35,091 nucleotides of DNA from Dehalococcoidia bacterium (GTDB lineage: Bacteria; Chloroflexota; Dehalococcoidia; Lucifugimonadales; VXLM01): positions 1 to 35,091 of the forward strand of contig VXLM01000012.1 in the NCBI GenBank assembly GCA_009841605.1, given 5' to 3'. The stretch's first letter is position 1, and each line of letters begins with the position of its first letter. A model generated the notes under the pieces. It was given only the letters and a program-made list of their open reading frames with translations, ran no database searches and was not told where the DNA came from. Shown in pieces: positions 14,605 to 23,815 of this stretch. Both the position numbers and the translations under genes were made by a program.

Positions 14605-15000
14605 CTATTTTGGAACCTCAGCCATGAGGGCGAGAACGTTGCCATCGGGGTCGGTGAAAAACGACATCCAGAGGTCATAGGCATCCGTGCTGTAGATAAC
14701 GTGCGGCTCGCCTATGAAATGGACGCCCCGTGACTTGAGCTCGCCGGTCGCCTGTCGAACGTCCTCGACGGTGTAGTAGATGACGCTGTTGCCCGTCCGG
14801 GACTCTGCACCGCGCTCGGGGACGGCCAGCATGAGGCGGACTCCGTCGCAGTCGAAGAAGGACATACCCGGTGGGGCGGTGAACAGGAACCGCATCCCCA
14901 GCGTGTCGCGGTAGAACTCGGTGGCTCTGTCGATATCCGACACACTGACGGCTATCTGGCCGATCCTGCTCAGGTTGAGCTTGCCGGAATCTGCGGTCAT
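14605..15000 (-). CDS. VOC-superfamily (glyoxalase/dioxygenase fold) protein
   Basis: The product has 131 residues, one VOC domain made of two beta-alpha-beta-beta-beta modules. The first module begins IGQIAVSVSDIDRATEFYRD and GMRFLFTAPPG. The second begins VIYYTVEDVRQATGELKSRG and ends FFTDPDGNVLALMAEV. The expected metal ligands could be Gln in IGQIAV, Glu/His positions of the second module and the final Glu in LMAEV, so metal binding is plausible. The substrate cannot be told: such proteins include glyoxalase I, dioxygenases and fosfomycin/bleomycin resistance relatives. ATG 15000 follows GAGGTGA by four bases. It may be the last gene of the leftward arg unit, 69 bases after the acyltransferase. 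Confidence 0.85.
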   Translation of the reverse strand: MTADSGKLNLSRIGQIAVSVSDIDRATEFYRDTLGMRFLFTAPPGMSFFDCDGVRLMLAVPERGAESRTGNSVIYYTVEDVRQATGELKSRGVHFIGEPHVIYSTDAYDLWMSFFTDPDGNVLALMAEVPK

Positions 15001-15069
15001 CGAGTCACCTCGCGTTTTGGGGTTGGAGTCGTTTGCGTCACCAATTCGCCGATATGCTTACGGTTCTTA

Positions 15070-16221
15070 TCACCCTACTCCGACCTCTGCACGGCGGCGG
15101 GTGCGTTTGCCGTTCAGCATCGTGCCAATCGGAGTATAGCGGACGCCGAACTGGTAGACCACAAGCAGAATGACGGTTACACCCACGACCATACCCGTGA
15201 ACTTGAAGTGGACGCTGATCTGCCAGTCAACGAGCAGCTCGAATGCTATGACGATCAGGGCCAGATGCCAGAGGTAGAGCCAGTAGGAGGCGTCGGATAG
15301 GTAGCGCACCCAAGAGCGCTCTCGGGCAGCTATCAACCGGAACAGTCCGATCAATCCGAAGCACATCAGCCAGGCAAAGGCCACCTGGAAGACGTCCGCC
15401 AATGGCTTCGCCCAGTCCTCCTTGACGTCGTACAGCAGCGTCAGCCCGCTGAAAAGGACGACGGTGAGGGCAGGTAGTAGCGCAAGCGTCCACCAACGGC
15501 TTACCTGAATGTCTCGCTGGTAGAGGAACGCACCGAACACGAAGAAGGGCACATAGTAGGCCAATACGATGGGGTTGAAAAACAGCCCGTCGGAGGTATC
15601 GGGGCCGAAGACGGGCTCATGCATGAGCAGCTGCGGCACGAGCGTGAGTGGGATCGAGAGCCACCAGATGACCCGGTGGCTGAACTTTATGCCCAGCTTC
15701 GCTGCGAGGATGAACCCAGCGCAGAGCCAGAGGAGAAACCAGAGGAACCAGAGGTGGCTGAGAGTTTCGAGCCAGATGAACGGCCACCAGAACAAGGAGG
15801 CCTCCTCCACATCGAACGCCCAGAGGAATGCGAAGGTGGTGATCGGAATGACGGTGAATGCGCCGATGGCTAGGGGCAGGCCAATGCGCTTGAGGCGCTG
15901 AATTGCGAGTTGGCGTAGTCCCCTCCGCTGCCACAGCAAGGCGGTGAAGAAGCCGCTGAGCAGGAAGAAGACGGGCATTCGGAAGCCGTGAATCGCAAAG
16001 AACAGGAGTGTGTAGATGCCGGAGATCTCGGCGGGGTACCCTTCGGCAGAGTACGCCTTCGACCATGCGTCCGGCATGAAGAAGAGGGCCGCGTGCAGGA
16101 CTATGCCCAGCAGCATGGCAAAGGCGCGCAGGGCATCCAGTTCGTGGAAGCGACGACTTGGGAGGCTTACGACGCCTTCGGCAACGTCGGCGCTCCCCTG
16201 CCCTGACTGCGTCTCCGACAA
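15070..16221 (-). CDS. Acyltransferase family 3 membrane protein (OpgC/glucan-modifying type)
   Basis: This integral membrane acyltransferase has 383 residues and about ten hydrophobic helices. It would transfer an acyl group, often succinyl or acetyl, to a sugar or lipid at the membrane. The N-terminus carries the family signature RFHELDALRAFAMLLGIVLH, whose His is the presumed catalytic residue, followed by FRMPVFFLLSGFF. The late WLYLWHLALIVI segment is also typical. The likely start is TTG 16221 with GAGGAG upstream. It begins 21 bases after argD ends, so it is probably in the same transcript, although an arginine role is not evident. The exact acceptor is unknown. Confidence 0.88.
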   Translation of the reverse strand: MSETQSGQGSADVAEGVVSLPSRRFHELDALRAFAMLLGIVLHAALFFMPDAWSKAYSAEGYPAEISGIYTLLFFAIHGFRMPVFFLLSGFFTALLWQRRGLRQLAIQRLKRIGLPLAIGAFTVIPITTFAFLWAFDVEEASLFWWPFIWLETLSHLWFLWFLLWLCAGFILAAKLGIKFSHRVIWWLSIPLTLVPQLLMHEPVFGPDTSDGLFFNPIVLAYYVPFFVFGAFLYQRDIQVSRWWTLALLPALTVVLFSGLTLLYDVKEDWAKPLADVFQVAFAWLMCFGLIGLFRLIAARERSWVRYLSDASYWLYLWHLALIVIAFELLVDWQISVHFKFTGMVVGVTVILLVVYQFGVRYTPIGTMLNGKRTRRRAEVGVG

Positions 16222-16242
16222 ATGTAGCTCCTCGTTGGGAGC

Positions 16243-17430
16243 CTACGTGGAAGCCGCGGCCTCGACGAGACCCGCCTCGAGTCGCTCCACCGCCGTGTCG
16301 ATCTCGGACTCGGAGACGGTGAGGGGCGGCATGATGCGGATGAGCTGCGGACGAGTGAAGTTCAGCAGCAGTCCACGAGCGTTGCACGCCGTCAGCGTCG
16401 CGGCGGCCATCTCCCTGTCGAACTCGACGGCGTTGAGGAGGCCCATGCCGCGCACGTCGGTGATGAAGTCGTGCCTGCCCATGAGTTCGCCGAGGGCTGC
16501 GCGCATGTGGTGGCCCATCTTGGCCGCGTGGGCGGGGATGTCGTTGTCGATGATGTACTTGGTCGAGGCGTAGGCGGCGGCGGTCGTCAGGACGTTTCCG
16601 CCAAAGGTCGAGCCGTGGTCGCCCGGCACGAGGGCGATGGCGTCGTCCTTCAGCATGAACGCGCCGACAGGCACTCCTCCGCCCAGTCCCTTGGCCAGAG
16701 TCATCACGTCCGGCTCAACGCCGAACGCCTCGTATCCGAACAGCGTTCCGAGGCGGCCAAACCCCGTCTGGACTTCGTCGAAGATGAGGAGGAGGCCATT
16801 GTCATCGCACCACTGCCGGACGCCACGCAGGTAGTCTTGTGTGGGGATGTTGACACCGCCCTCGCCCTGCACGGGCTCCATCATCACGGCTGCGGTCTTT
16901 TCGGTGGTGGCGAACATGATGGCTTCGATGTCGCCGTACTCGACGTTCACGAAGCCTTGCGGTACCGGCGCGAAATCGTCTATTGGCTTGTCGCCCGCGG
17001 CCATGGTGTTGAGCGTTCGACCATGGAAGGCGTGGGAAACGGTGATGATTTCCGACGCGCCGTTTCGATTCTGAAGGCCCCACTTGCGAGCGTTTTTGAT
17101 GGCGCCCTCATTGGCCTCCGCGCCGCTGTTGGCGAAGAAGACCTTGTCGAGGCAGCTGTTCTCGACGAGAAGCTCGGCGAGCTTGAGCTGCGGGACGGTG
17201 TAGAACTGGTTCGATGTCTGGATCAGGGTGCTCGCCTGCTCGGCGATGGCCTCGGCCAGTACGGGGTTGGCGTGACCGATGTTCGTGACGGCCCAGCCGG
17301 ACGTAAAGTCGAGATACTCGTTACCCTCGTCGTCCCAGACCTTCGTGCCCTCGCCTCGAACGAGGACTATGGGCTGACGGTTGACGACGTGCAGGTAGTA
17401 TTTGCTTTCGATTTCCTTCCAATCGGTCAT
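16243..17430 (-). CDS. argD: Acetylornithine/N-succinyldiaminopimelate-type aminotransferase
   Basis: This PLP enzyme converts N-acetylglutamate semialdehyde and glutamate to N-acetylornithine and 2-oxoglutarate in arginine synthesis. The 395 residues show the class III aminotransferase layout. Landmarks are FTSGWAVTNIGHANP, FFANSGAEANEGAIKNARK, SHAFHGRTLNTMAA, FDEVQTGFGRLG, and the PLP lysine Lys247 in TLAKGLGGGVPVGAF. The length is normal. The ATG sits one base after the stop of the UPF0182 gene, indicating translational coupling. argB and argJ lie upstream in the same direction, which supports argD over the related GABA or ornithine aminotransferases. Confidence 0.93.
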   Translation of the reverse strand: MTDWKEIESKYYLHVVNRQPIVLVRGEGTKVWDDEGNEYLDFTSGWAVTNIGHANPVLAEAIAEQASTLIQTSNQFYTVPQLKLAELLVENSCLDKVFFANSGAEANEGAIKNARKWGLQNRNGASEIITVSHAFHGRTLNTMAAGDKPIDDFAPVPQGFVNVEYGDIEAIMFATTEKTAAVMMEPVQGEGGVNIPTQDYLRGVRQWCDDNGLLLIFDEVQTGFGRLGTLFGYEAFGVEPDVMTLAKGLGGGVPVGAFMLKDDAIALVPGDHGSTFGGNVLTTAAAYASTKYIIDNDIPAHAAKMGHHMRAALGELMGRHDFITDVRGMGLLNAVEFDREMAAATLTACNARGLLLNFTRPQLIRIMPPLTVSESEIDTAVERLEAGLVEAAAST

Positions 17431-17431
17431 A

Positions 17432-20218
17432 TTACTGATCTCCCTGAGTGAGTCGGTCCAGCGCGTTTTCCAGATCTCTGATGCTCTCTTTGAGTTGCTC
17501 TATCGCCCTGTCGATCTCCTCGGCGGCCGTACTCGGCACGTCGGGGGTGGTCACAGGCTGCGTGTCGTCGGTCTCGGTCGCCTGTAAGGTCTCGCCAATC
17601 AACGCCTCGACCGCCTCCTCGACCGAACCCCTCATGACCACGGTGGTGCCGGTCGCGAGGATCACCTGCTTGAGTTCGGGGAAGTCGATGCCTTCGGCTC
17701 GGAGGTAGATCGGCTCGGCGTAGAGAAGGCTGAATTCGTCACCGAACGCCATGGGCAGCACGAGAAGGTTGCCCCTGATGCACTCTGAGCCTTCCTGACA
17801 TCGGAGGGTGAACCACTCCGATATCGTGGGGTCGTTGTCGATCTTGGCCTCGATCTGCTCCGGGCTGTCGAGCTGACGGTCCTTGGGGAAGTCGAAAGCG
17901 ACAAGTTCCCCGTAGTTGGGCGCATCGTTTCGCGCCGCTATCCATCCGGCGAGGATAGGTGGATCGTTGCGGGTGTAGGGGGTCAGAAGCACAAACTCGG
18001 CGCTGTCCTCCCCGGGGAGTTTCATGATGGCGCGGTACGGCTCGACAGGCTGAAGTTCTCTCGCCCCCTGTCCGAATTTCTCGGTAGCGATTCTCCAGAT
18101 ATCTTCCAGGTTGTAGAAGTCGCGCGGGTCGAGCATGTGGTACCGCAGGTATTTCTCGGCTTGAACGGAAAAGATATCGAGCGGGTACCGAATGTGGCTC
18201 TTGAGCGATTCAGGCATCTGCTCGAAGGGCACAAACAGTTTCGGGAACATCGACTGATAGGCCTGCACGAGGGGATCGGACGCATCGACCACATAGAAAG
18301 TCGGTGTCCCGTCGTAGGCGTCAACCGTTATCTTGACGCTATTTCGAATGTAGTTGAAATCCGACGAAGGGTCAGCCAGATCAGTAACCGGATCGGAATA
18401 GGGGAAGTGATCGGATGTGGTATAGGCGTCCTGAATCCAGAACAGGCGGCCCTCGGCAGCAACGATGTACGGGTCTTTGTCCAGGCGAAGGAACGGCGCT
18501 ATGGCTGATACGCGCTCAGCGATCTGTCGACGATACTGGATGCGGCTATTGCTGTTGATCTCCCCGCTAATGAACAGGTTGAGATCGCCAAAATGCCAGG
18601 CGAATGCCAGGCGATTGAGCGGCGAGCCGACGTTGACCCCGCCCCTGCCGTCATACCGGTTATTGCGTATCTCCTTACCCTCGGCTTGGTAGTCCAATTC
18701 CTCGGTGTTCGTATTGACGACGACGTACTCGTTTGTCTGTTCGCCATAGTAGATGCGGGGATTGTCGATTACGGTTTCGGGCGGCGTGGACTGTTCTTCG
18801 GCCTGGACGGCGATGACGCCGTCGGCGGGAATGTCCTTGGCGAAGAACTCCGGCCTGCCCTCGGTGGTAAACTCGGTCACGGGGCTCATCGCGATGCCGA
18901 ACCCATGCGTGTAGCGTAGGCGTCTATTTACCCACGTCTGCGCCTCGGCCTCCAGATCGTCGGGGCTCACCTCGCGCGCCGCCACCATCACCTGCCGGTA
19001 GTGACCGTCAACCGTGTAGCGGTCGACGTCCGCCACGTTGAAGTCGTAGTAGAGACGAATCTTCTGGATCTGCTTGTAGACGTCGGATACCGGGCCGTTG
19101 TCCCAGAGGCGAATGTTCTCCACCGTGACGGCGTTGGCGGCCAGGACCTCCGGGGCGAGGTTGGGGACTGCGGGATACGACTGCGTTCTGATGGTATCGA
19201 GCCCGAAGGCATTGCGCGTGAGGTTGATGTTGCGCTCGATGTACTCGGCCTCACGGGTGAACTCGTTCGGGTTTACGGCGAACCGCTGCAGCGCGTTCGG
19301 CCAACCGACGGTCAGTACAAGCGACATCAGTATCCAGAGCGCGACCGCGCCGACCATGACCCTGATGCCGCGCTGATAGGCGTTTACGATCATGAGCACG
19401 CCGCCGACAGCGGCGATGATGGTCATTATTAGGAGCGCGGGCATTCGAGCGTTTACGTCGGCGTATGCGGCCCCGTAGACGACGCCGCTATCCGAAAGAA
19501 CAAGCTCCCAACGGTCGAGCCAGTGTCCTGCCGCCAGGGTGAACATGAGTATCGCGGCGATGATGGAGATATGAATCTTCAGCGGGCCGGTGAAGAGGAA
19601 GCCCACTCCCCTCATGTTGAAGTTGATGAAATAGACGAGCAGGGTCAGGACCCCGACTGCAATTGTCGCGGTGAAGAACCAGCCGCGAATGGTGTCCAGC
19701 AGGGGTAATGTGAAGATATAGAAGCCAACGTCTCTGCCGAAGACGGGCTCGGTCACTCCGAACGACACAGCGTTTTCAAACTTGAGGAAAAGTTCCCAGT
19801 TGGAAGCGGCGATTGCGCCGAAGACGACCGCGACGGCTATGACCGCGACGATGCTGCCCCACTTGAATAATTTCCTGAGGAATCGCTGCGTCTGAGCCTC
19901 CAACGGCATTTCCACCGGTCCTTGCGCCAACCGATGGGCGAAGTAGATGCTCACTCCTCCGAGCAGCCCAATGATGGCGCCTCCGCCGAAGAAAAGTGCG
20001 AGGCGGGTAACCAGAACGGTGCGGAATACGCCGAGGTAGCCTACGGAGTCGAACCACAAGTAGTCGGTGTAAATGGTGCGCCCGAAGTTGAGAGCCGCGT
20101 ATATCGCTACAAGCGCTACAATGATCGACCCCCACTTGATCCGGTTGCGCAACTCAGGCGTGATGAAGTTGCTCAGATCGAACGGTAGGTTGGACTCCGA
20201 CGGGAATTCGTAGGCCAT
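17432..20218 (-). CDS. UPF0182 family large membrane protein
   Basis: The product has 928 residues. It has about seven membrane helices in the N-terminal third (starting near residue 33), then a large extracytoplasmic region (about 330-870) with DLEAEAQTWVNRRLRYTHGF and LAFAWHFGDLNLF, hallmarks of UPF0182. The acidic C-terminus ends with a coiled-coil-like segment (AEEIDRAIEQLKESIRDLEN). The biochemical function of the family is not known; it is found mainly in Actinobacteria, Cyanobacteria and Chloroflexota. ATG 20218 follows AAAAGGAAACT. Its position between argB and argD, one base before argD, is odd for a membrane protein and implies coexpression rather than a shown arginine role. Confidence 0.9.
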   Translation of the reverse strand: MAYEFPSESNLPFDLSNFITPELRNRIKWGSIIVALVAIYAALNFGRTIYTDYLWFDSVGYLGVFRTVLVTRLALFFGGGAIIGLLGGVSIYFAHRLAQGPVEMPLEAQTQRFLRKLFKWGSIVAVIAVAVVFGAIAASNWELFLKFENAVSFGVTEPVFGRDVGFYIFTLPLLDTIRGWFFTATIAVGVLTLLVYFINFNMRGVGFLFTGPLKIHISIIAAILMFTLAAGHWLDRWELVLSDSGVVYGAAYADVNARMPALLIMTIIAAVGGVLMIVNAYQRGIRVMVGAVALWILMSLVLTVGWPNALQRFAVNPNEFTREAEYIERNINLTRNAFGLDTIRTQSYPAVPNLAPEVLAANAVTVENIRLWDNGPVSDVYKQIQKIRLYYDFNVADVDRYTVDGHYRQVMVAAREVSPDDLEAEAQTWVNRRLRYTHGFGIAMSPVTEFTTEGRPEFFAKDIPADGVIAVQAEEQSTPPETVIDNPRIYYGEQTNEYVVVNTNTEELDYQAEGKEIRNNRYDGRGGVNVGSPLNRLAFAWHFGDLNLFISGEINSNSRIQYRRQIAERVSAIAPFLRLDKDPYIVAAEGRLFWIQDAYTTSDHFPYSDPVTDLADPSSDFNYIRNSVKITVDAYDGTPTFYVVDASDPLVQAYQSMFPKLFVPFEQMPESLKSHIRYPLDIFSVQAEKYLRYHMLDPRDFYNLEDIWRIATEKFGQGARELQPVEPYRAIMKLPGEDSAEFVLLTPYTRNDPPILAGWIAARNDAPNYGELVAFDFPKDRQLDSPEQIEAKIDNDPTISEWFTLRCQEGSECIRGNLLVLPMAFGDEFSLLYAEPIYLRAEGIDFPELKQVILATGTTVVMRGSVEEAVEALIGETLQATETDDTQPVTTPDVPSTAAEEIDRAIEQLKESIRDLENALDRLTQGDQ

Positions 20219-20325
20219 AGTTTCCTTTTCTGGTTCCGGCGGTCTAATACTGCAAGATAGGGCTTTGAAACCGTATCAGAGGGCAACGTCGTGTTCAACC
20301 GAGCTTTATCTGCACGCTGAGACGA

Positions 20326-21171
20326 TCATCCCACTCGTGTCCCCACAGATGCTCCGTCCAGGAAGCTCCTCAGGGCGTGCGGCCTCCGTCCGTCGATGAT
20401 CCGCGTCGTGCGTCCCTCGCCGACGTTCTTGAGACAGGCGCCTATCTTCGGGATCATGCCTCCGGCGATGACGTTGGACTGCATCAACGACCTCGCCTGC
20501 CGTTCCGTAATCCTGGGAATCAGCCTCCTGGAGGAATCCAGGACACCCTCCACGTCGGTCATAAACACCAGCTTTTCAACCCCAAGCGCTGCCGCGATTT
20601 CTCCGGCGGCGGTGTCGGCGTTCACGTTCAATAGGGTCGCCTCGCCTTCGCGCAGCCGGATGGCTACGGGCGCGATGATGGGCATGAAGCCCGACTCGAC
20701 GGCGGCACGGATAGGTTCGGTGTTGACTTGGGTAACCTTGCCTACGTAGCCGAGATCGGGGTCGAGTATTTCAGCCTGGAGGATTCCGCCGTCCACGCCG
20801 GAGAGCCCGACGGCCTTACCCCCAAGCGAAAGCGCCCTGGAAACGATCTGCTTGTTTATGAGCCCGGTAAGGACCGCAACCACGATGTCGAGGCTCGGTT
20901 CGTCCGTGAAGCGGAGGCCTTTGACAAACCGTGTCCTGACGCCCTGCTTTTCCATCCAGTCGGTGACGGCCCTTCCGCCGCCGTGTACGACAACCGGCTG
21001 AGTGCCCTCCTGCTGAACGGCAATGAGGTCCTCGATCGTCGTATCGTGACTCCCAAGGGTGCTGCCGCCTATTTTTACTACGATCGTCCCATTATGAGAA
21101 TTCTCCGTTTGGCCGGCGGATTGGATAGAGTGGGACTCTTCATCCCCGACGAATTCTGGCCGTGATAGCAT
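20326..21171 (-). CDS. argB: Acetylglutamate kinase
   Basis: This enzyme phosphorylates N-acetylglutamate, the second step of arginine synthesis. The 281 residues form an amino-acid-kinase fold. Landmarks are TIVVKIGGSTLG (ATP site lysine), VVVHGGGRAVTDWMEKQG, GLSGVDGGIL, NVNADTAAGEIAAALG, LVFMTDVEGVL and the late GGMIPKIGACL. A non-conserved N-terminal tail of about 28 residues precedes the fold, so a later start is possible, but ATG 21171 has an AGAAGTG upstream. It lies between the two-TM protein and UPF0182 in the arg unit. The N-terminal tail could relate to arginine feedback, but that is not shown. Confidence 0.93.
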   Translation of the reverse strand: MLSRPEFVGDEESHSIQSAGQTENSHNGTIVVKIGGSTLGSHDTTIEDLIAVQQEGTQPVVVHGGGRAVTDWMEKQGVRTRFVKGLRFTDEPSLDIVVAVLTGLINKQIVSRALSLGGKAVGLSGVDGGILQAEILDPDLGYVGKVTQVNTEPIRAAVESGFMPIIAPVAIRLREGEATLLNVNADTAAGEIAAALGVEKLVFMTDVEGVLDSSRRLIPRITERQARSLMQSNVIAGGMIPKIGACLKNVGEGRTTRIIDGRRPHALRSFLDGASVGTRVG

Positions 21172-21272
21172 GTCACTTCTGTACGGTTAGCGATTCGGTA
21201 CGTGCGCAAAAGAACGCCGACATTGAAGATATCATACAGGTGGAGGCAGCGTCGCTTACGGCTTTGGGTCTT

Positions 21273-21710
21273 TTAGCGACGCATTATGAAGTCTTCGTCC
21301 TCGCCTCGAGCGCGGTCGCGAGCGCGCGTGTACCAGTCGCCTTCATCATCGTCCTCATCGTCCTCTTCCCCGTAACCCAACTCGCGGCCAAGGTTGGGCC
21401 TGCCGAGCGTCTGTGCGGTCTTCGAGAAGAATTCCTCGCGGCTCACCTCGGTGGGGGCCACTTTGAACGTCCCCCAAATTGCGATGAAGAAAGCCGAGAT
21501 AATGCCGAGCGACACCCCGACGGCAAGACCGCCCAAAGCGGCCGGGGAGTTTGAAAGCTGGCTGCTGCCCAGAATAAAGTGCAGAACCAGACCCACGACA
21601 AGCCCGGCGAACATCAGGATGATGCCCAGTAGGGTAGCGAACACCACGAACATGAAGATGAAGTGGATGATGTAGTTTCCGACATCCCGCAGGAACAGCG
21701 ACACTGTCAT
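21273..21710 (-). CDS. Small two-helix membrane protein with acidic tail, unknown function
   Basis: I do not recognise this protein. The 145 residues contain two clear membrane helices. These lie at about 12-45 (YIIHFIFMFVVFATLLGIIL, continuing into a second hydrophobic stretch) and about 58-82 (ALGGLAVGVSLGIISAFFIA). A cytoplasmic tail follows that is dominated by Asp/Glu (EEDDEDDDEGDW) and then Arg-rich. It lies between argJ and argB, 112 and 101 bases from them, in the same direction. The conserved location could suggest a link with the UPF0182 protein, another membrane protein of this unit. Confidence 0.7.
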   Translation of the reverse strand: MTVSLFLRDVGNYIIHFIFMFVVFATLLGIILMFAGLVVGLVLHFILGSSQLSNSPAALGGLAVGVSLGIISAFFIAIWGTFKVAPTEVSREEFFSKTAQTLGRPNLGRELGYGEEDDEDDDEGDWYTRARDRARGEDEDFIMRR

Positions 21711-21822
21711 ACCTCCACTCGTTCATACGACTCCACGGCAATTGCTCCCTTGCTCCGCAGAGTCCTGCCATTTCTCAACCGGAAGGGTCTTCCGGGTTTA
21801 CGTCCGGAATATGCTCCGCCTG

Positions 21823-23040
21823 CTACGTGCTGTAGGCCGAGTTTTCGATTACGTACCCTTCGGTCAGGTCGCATCCCCAAGCGGACGCAGAGCCCCCGCC
21901 CGACCCGACGCGAACCCTGATTCTCACCTCTTCCTCGCTCATGGAACTCACGACCGCGTCCTTCAAATAGGAGATGCTCATGCCCTCATGAACAATGTGG
22001 ATCTCGTTGATGAAGATGTCCACGTCGGACTCCTCAAACTCGATGCCGCTGTTGCCGAGGGCCATCATCACACGCCCCCAGTTCGGGTCGCGCCCATATA
22101 TCATTGCCTTTACGAGAAGCGAAGACACTATCTTTCGAGCGGCGCGACGGGCGTCCTGCAAGGTGTTGGTGCCCTCCACCGTCACTTCGACAAGATGTGT
22201 TGCGCCCTCACCGTCCCGGGCCATCTCCTTGGCAAGCTCGACGCAGACGTAGGTGAGCGCCTCTTGAAATTCCCCTGCCTCCGGCGTGCCGCCACGAATT
22301 TCGGCGCCCCCTGCCCTGCCGTTCGCCAGCACGACAAGAGTGTCGTTGGTGCTCTGGTCCCCGTCCACGTCGATCATATTGAACGACGCGTCGGCTGCGT
22401 CCTTGAGAGCTTGCTGCAGGAAGGAAGGCTCAACCGCGGCGTCGGTAGTAATGAACGAGAGCATGGTCGCCATGTTGGGGTGAATCATCCCCGACCCTTT
22501 GGCGCATCCGCCGATGACGATCTCGCGACCATCGATCTGCGCTGAGACGGCGACCTCTTTCGAATGGGTGTCGGTGGTCATGATCGAGCGAGCGAAGCGG
22601 TTCCCGCCGTCGTCGCTGAGGATGATGTTGCCGAGGTTCTGCCTCACCAGCGCCATGGGAAGCTCAACGCCGATGAGTCCGGTGCTTCCGATGAGGACTT
22701 CCTCGGGATCAACATCGACGTGGGCCGCTGCGAGGGCCGTCATCTCCTCGGCGTCGGTGAGACCCTGCTGCCCTACGGAGCAGTTGGCGCATCCACTGTT
22801 CGCCACGATCGCGCGGGCGTTGCCGTTGGCAATCCGTCGACTGCTGAGAGTGACGGAAGGCGAGAGCACTTTGTTCTGGCTGAATACTCCGGCGGCAGAC
22901 GCGGGCGAGTCGGACAATACGATGCCAAGATCGAAGACGCCGTCACCCGCCGTCTTGATTCCGGCATGAACTCCGCCGGCCGTAAATCCCTGGGCCGACG
23001 CCACGCCGCCGCGATGGATCATCTGTATCACCGCGCTCAT
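21823..23040 (-). CDS. argJ: Bifunctional ornithine acetyltransferase / N-acetylglutamate synthase
   Basis: This enzyme transfers the acetyl group from N-acetylornithine to glutamate, and in bifunctional forms also makes N-acetylglutamate from acetyl-CoA. The 405-residue precursor is expected to self-cleave before Thr192 in NMATMLSF, giving alpha and beta chains. Other landmarks are FSQNKVLSPSV, ANSGCANCSVG, GSTGLIGVELPM, GCAKGSGMIHPNMATM, DGDQSTNDT and the final CDLTEGYVIENSAYST. It is the first gene of the leftward arg unit. An extended -10 element lies about 50 bases upstream of the ATG. ArgJ implies the acetyl-recycling route of arginine synthesis. Whether it is mono- or bifunctional cannot be decided. 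Confidence 0.95.
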   Translation of the reverse strand: MSAVIQMIHRGGVASAQGFTAGGVHAGIKTAGDGVFDLGIVLSDSPASAAGVFSQNKVLSPSVTLSSRRIANGNARAIVANSGCANCSVGQQGLTDAEEMTALAAAHVDVDPEEVLIGSTGLIGVELPMALVRQNLGNIILSDDGGNRFARSIMTTDTHSKEVAVSAQIDGREIVIGGCAKGSGMIHPNMATMLSFITTDAAVEPSFLQQALKDAADASFNMIDVDGDQSTNDTLVVLANGRAGGAEIRGGTPEAGEFQEALTYVCVELAKEMARDGEGATHLVEVTVEGTNTLQDARRAARKIVSSLLVKAMIYGRDPNWGRVMMALGNSGIEFEESDVDIFINEIHIVHEGMSISYLKDAVVSSMSEEEVRIRVRVGSGGGSASAWGCDLTEGYVIENSAYST

Positions 23041-23092
23041 CCGGGAAACCCCAACTCCATTGTGTTCCGCTGCCTCGCGGCTAGCTAGGAAA

Positions 23093-23101
23093 AGTATAGC
23101 A
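23093..23101 (-). promoter_or_regulatory. Extended -10 promoter candidate for argJ and the arg unit
   Basis: The minus strand carries TGCTATACT, an extended -10 match, about 53 bases upstream of the argJ ATG. A 5-bp inverted repeat (CGAGT with ACTCG, 23106-23119) sits just upstream and could be an operator. No -35 match is visible. Confidence 0.45.
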
Positions 23102-23310
23102 GGTTCGAGTTTGGACTCGCTAGGCGGGAACCCTTACAAGGCCATTACATATATCCTGTCATTGCTACGAAAATCAGCCCCGACAAACCCATTGTAGGGG
23201 CAACCCTTGTAGGCTGTCTCATAAGTCCGGAGCGTACATTTCTCTAGCAAAGGGGGCAACGATTACCGCCGGTGTCGGTGCCATTCACTACGAAACATAA
23301 CCACCCTTAC

Positions 23311-23338
23311 CGTCATTCCTGCGAAGGCAGGAATCCAG
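23311..23338. repeat. REP-like hairpin repeat, copy 1
   Basis: The perfect 8-bp stem ATTCCTGC (23315-23322) with GCAGGAAT (23327-23334) has the loop GAAG, flanked by CGTC and CCA. It is nearly identical to the copy at 23487-23515 and similar in layout to 9982-10009. It belongs to a widespread class of bacterial intergenic palindromes. Confidence 0.75.
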
Positions 23339-23486
23339 AATTTCCTTATAAGAGAGGTTGGCTATTTATGAGACAGCATCCTTGTGGTTGCCCGTCCTCC
23401 GCTCGGTACCCATTTTCATACTTATGGGTGTCGGTGAAAACCGACATGAGCGATTGCTACGAAAATAGACACCGCAGCACCTCCGC

Positions 23487-23515
23487 CGTCATTCCTGCGG
23501 AGGCAGGAATCCATC
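23487..23515. repeat. REP-like hairpin repeat, copy 2
   Basis: The stem ATTCCTGC (23491-23498) with GCAGGAAT (23503-23510) has the loop GGAG, flanked by CGTC and CCA as in copy 1. The two copies are 176 bases apart in the same orientation. Confidence 0.75.
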
Positions 23516-23815
23516 TTCGGTGCCTTGCCGTCAGTCCCTCAAGTAACGGAAAGACTAACGCCATTTTCATTCTAGGTGGTGAGGGTGGCAACCCTCATGA
23601 AATATTCCGAGCGGAGCGAGGAATCTAGGGTGTTCTTCCGTCGTCATCAGGGCCATTCCTGATACGAGGATCATGAGGCAGGGTAAGGATTCTACATTCC
23701 TCACACCGCTCCGCTACGTTCGGAATGACATCTGCTGGGCTTATACGACCGTCCCCTGGACAGGAACATTTCTACATAGGTTGAACAGACAGGTTGTACT
23801 CAAGCAAAACGAGGG

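Larger units (their letters stand above)
23102..23815. other. Gene-free, repeat-rich spacer between argJ and the hydroxyacid dehydrogenase
   Basis: I see no supported gene here. The DNA holds two related hairpins (23311-23338 and 23487-23515), two copies of TTGCTACGAAAAT (near 23162 and 23455), a GTCGGTGAAAACCGAC hairpin near 23430, and ATTCC...GGAAT inverted repeats with GAGCGGAGCG-type loops near 23600 and 23700. The open frames across it read out these repeats. It looks like accumulated miniature repeats rather than a decayed gene. Confidence 0.6.

Noticed and set aside
23272-23628. A 118-residue plus-strand frame with RHSCEGRNPEF and VIPAEAGIH strings
   Set aside because: These are the usual translations of the hairpin repeats at 23311 and 23487, not a protein gene.
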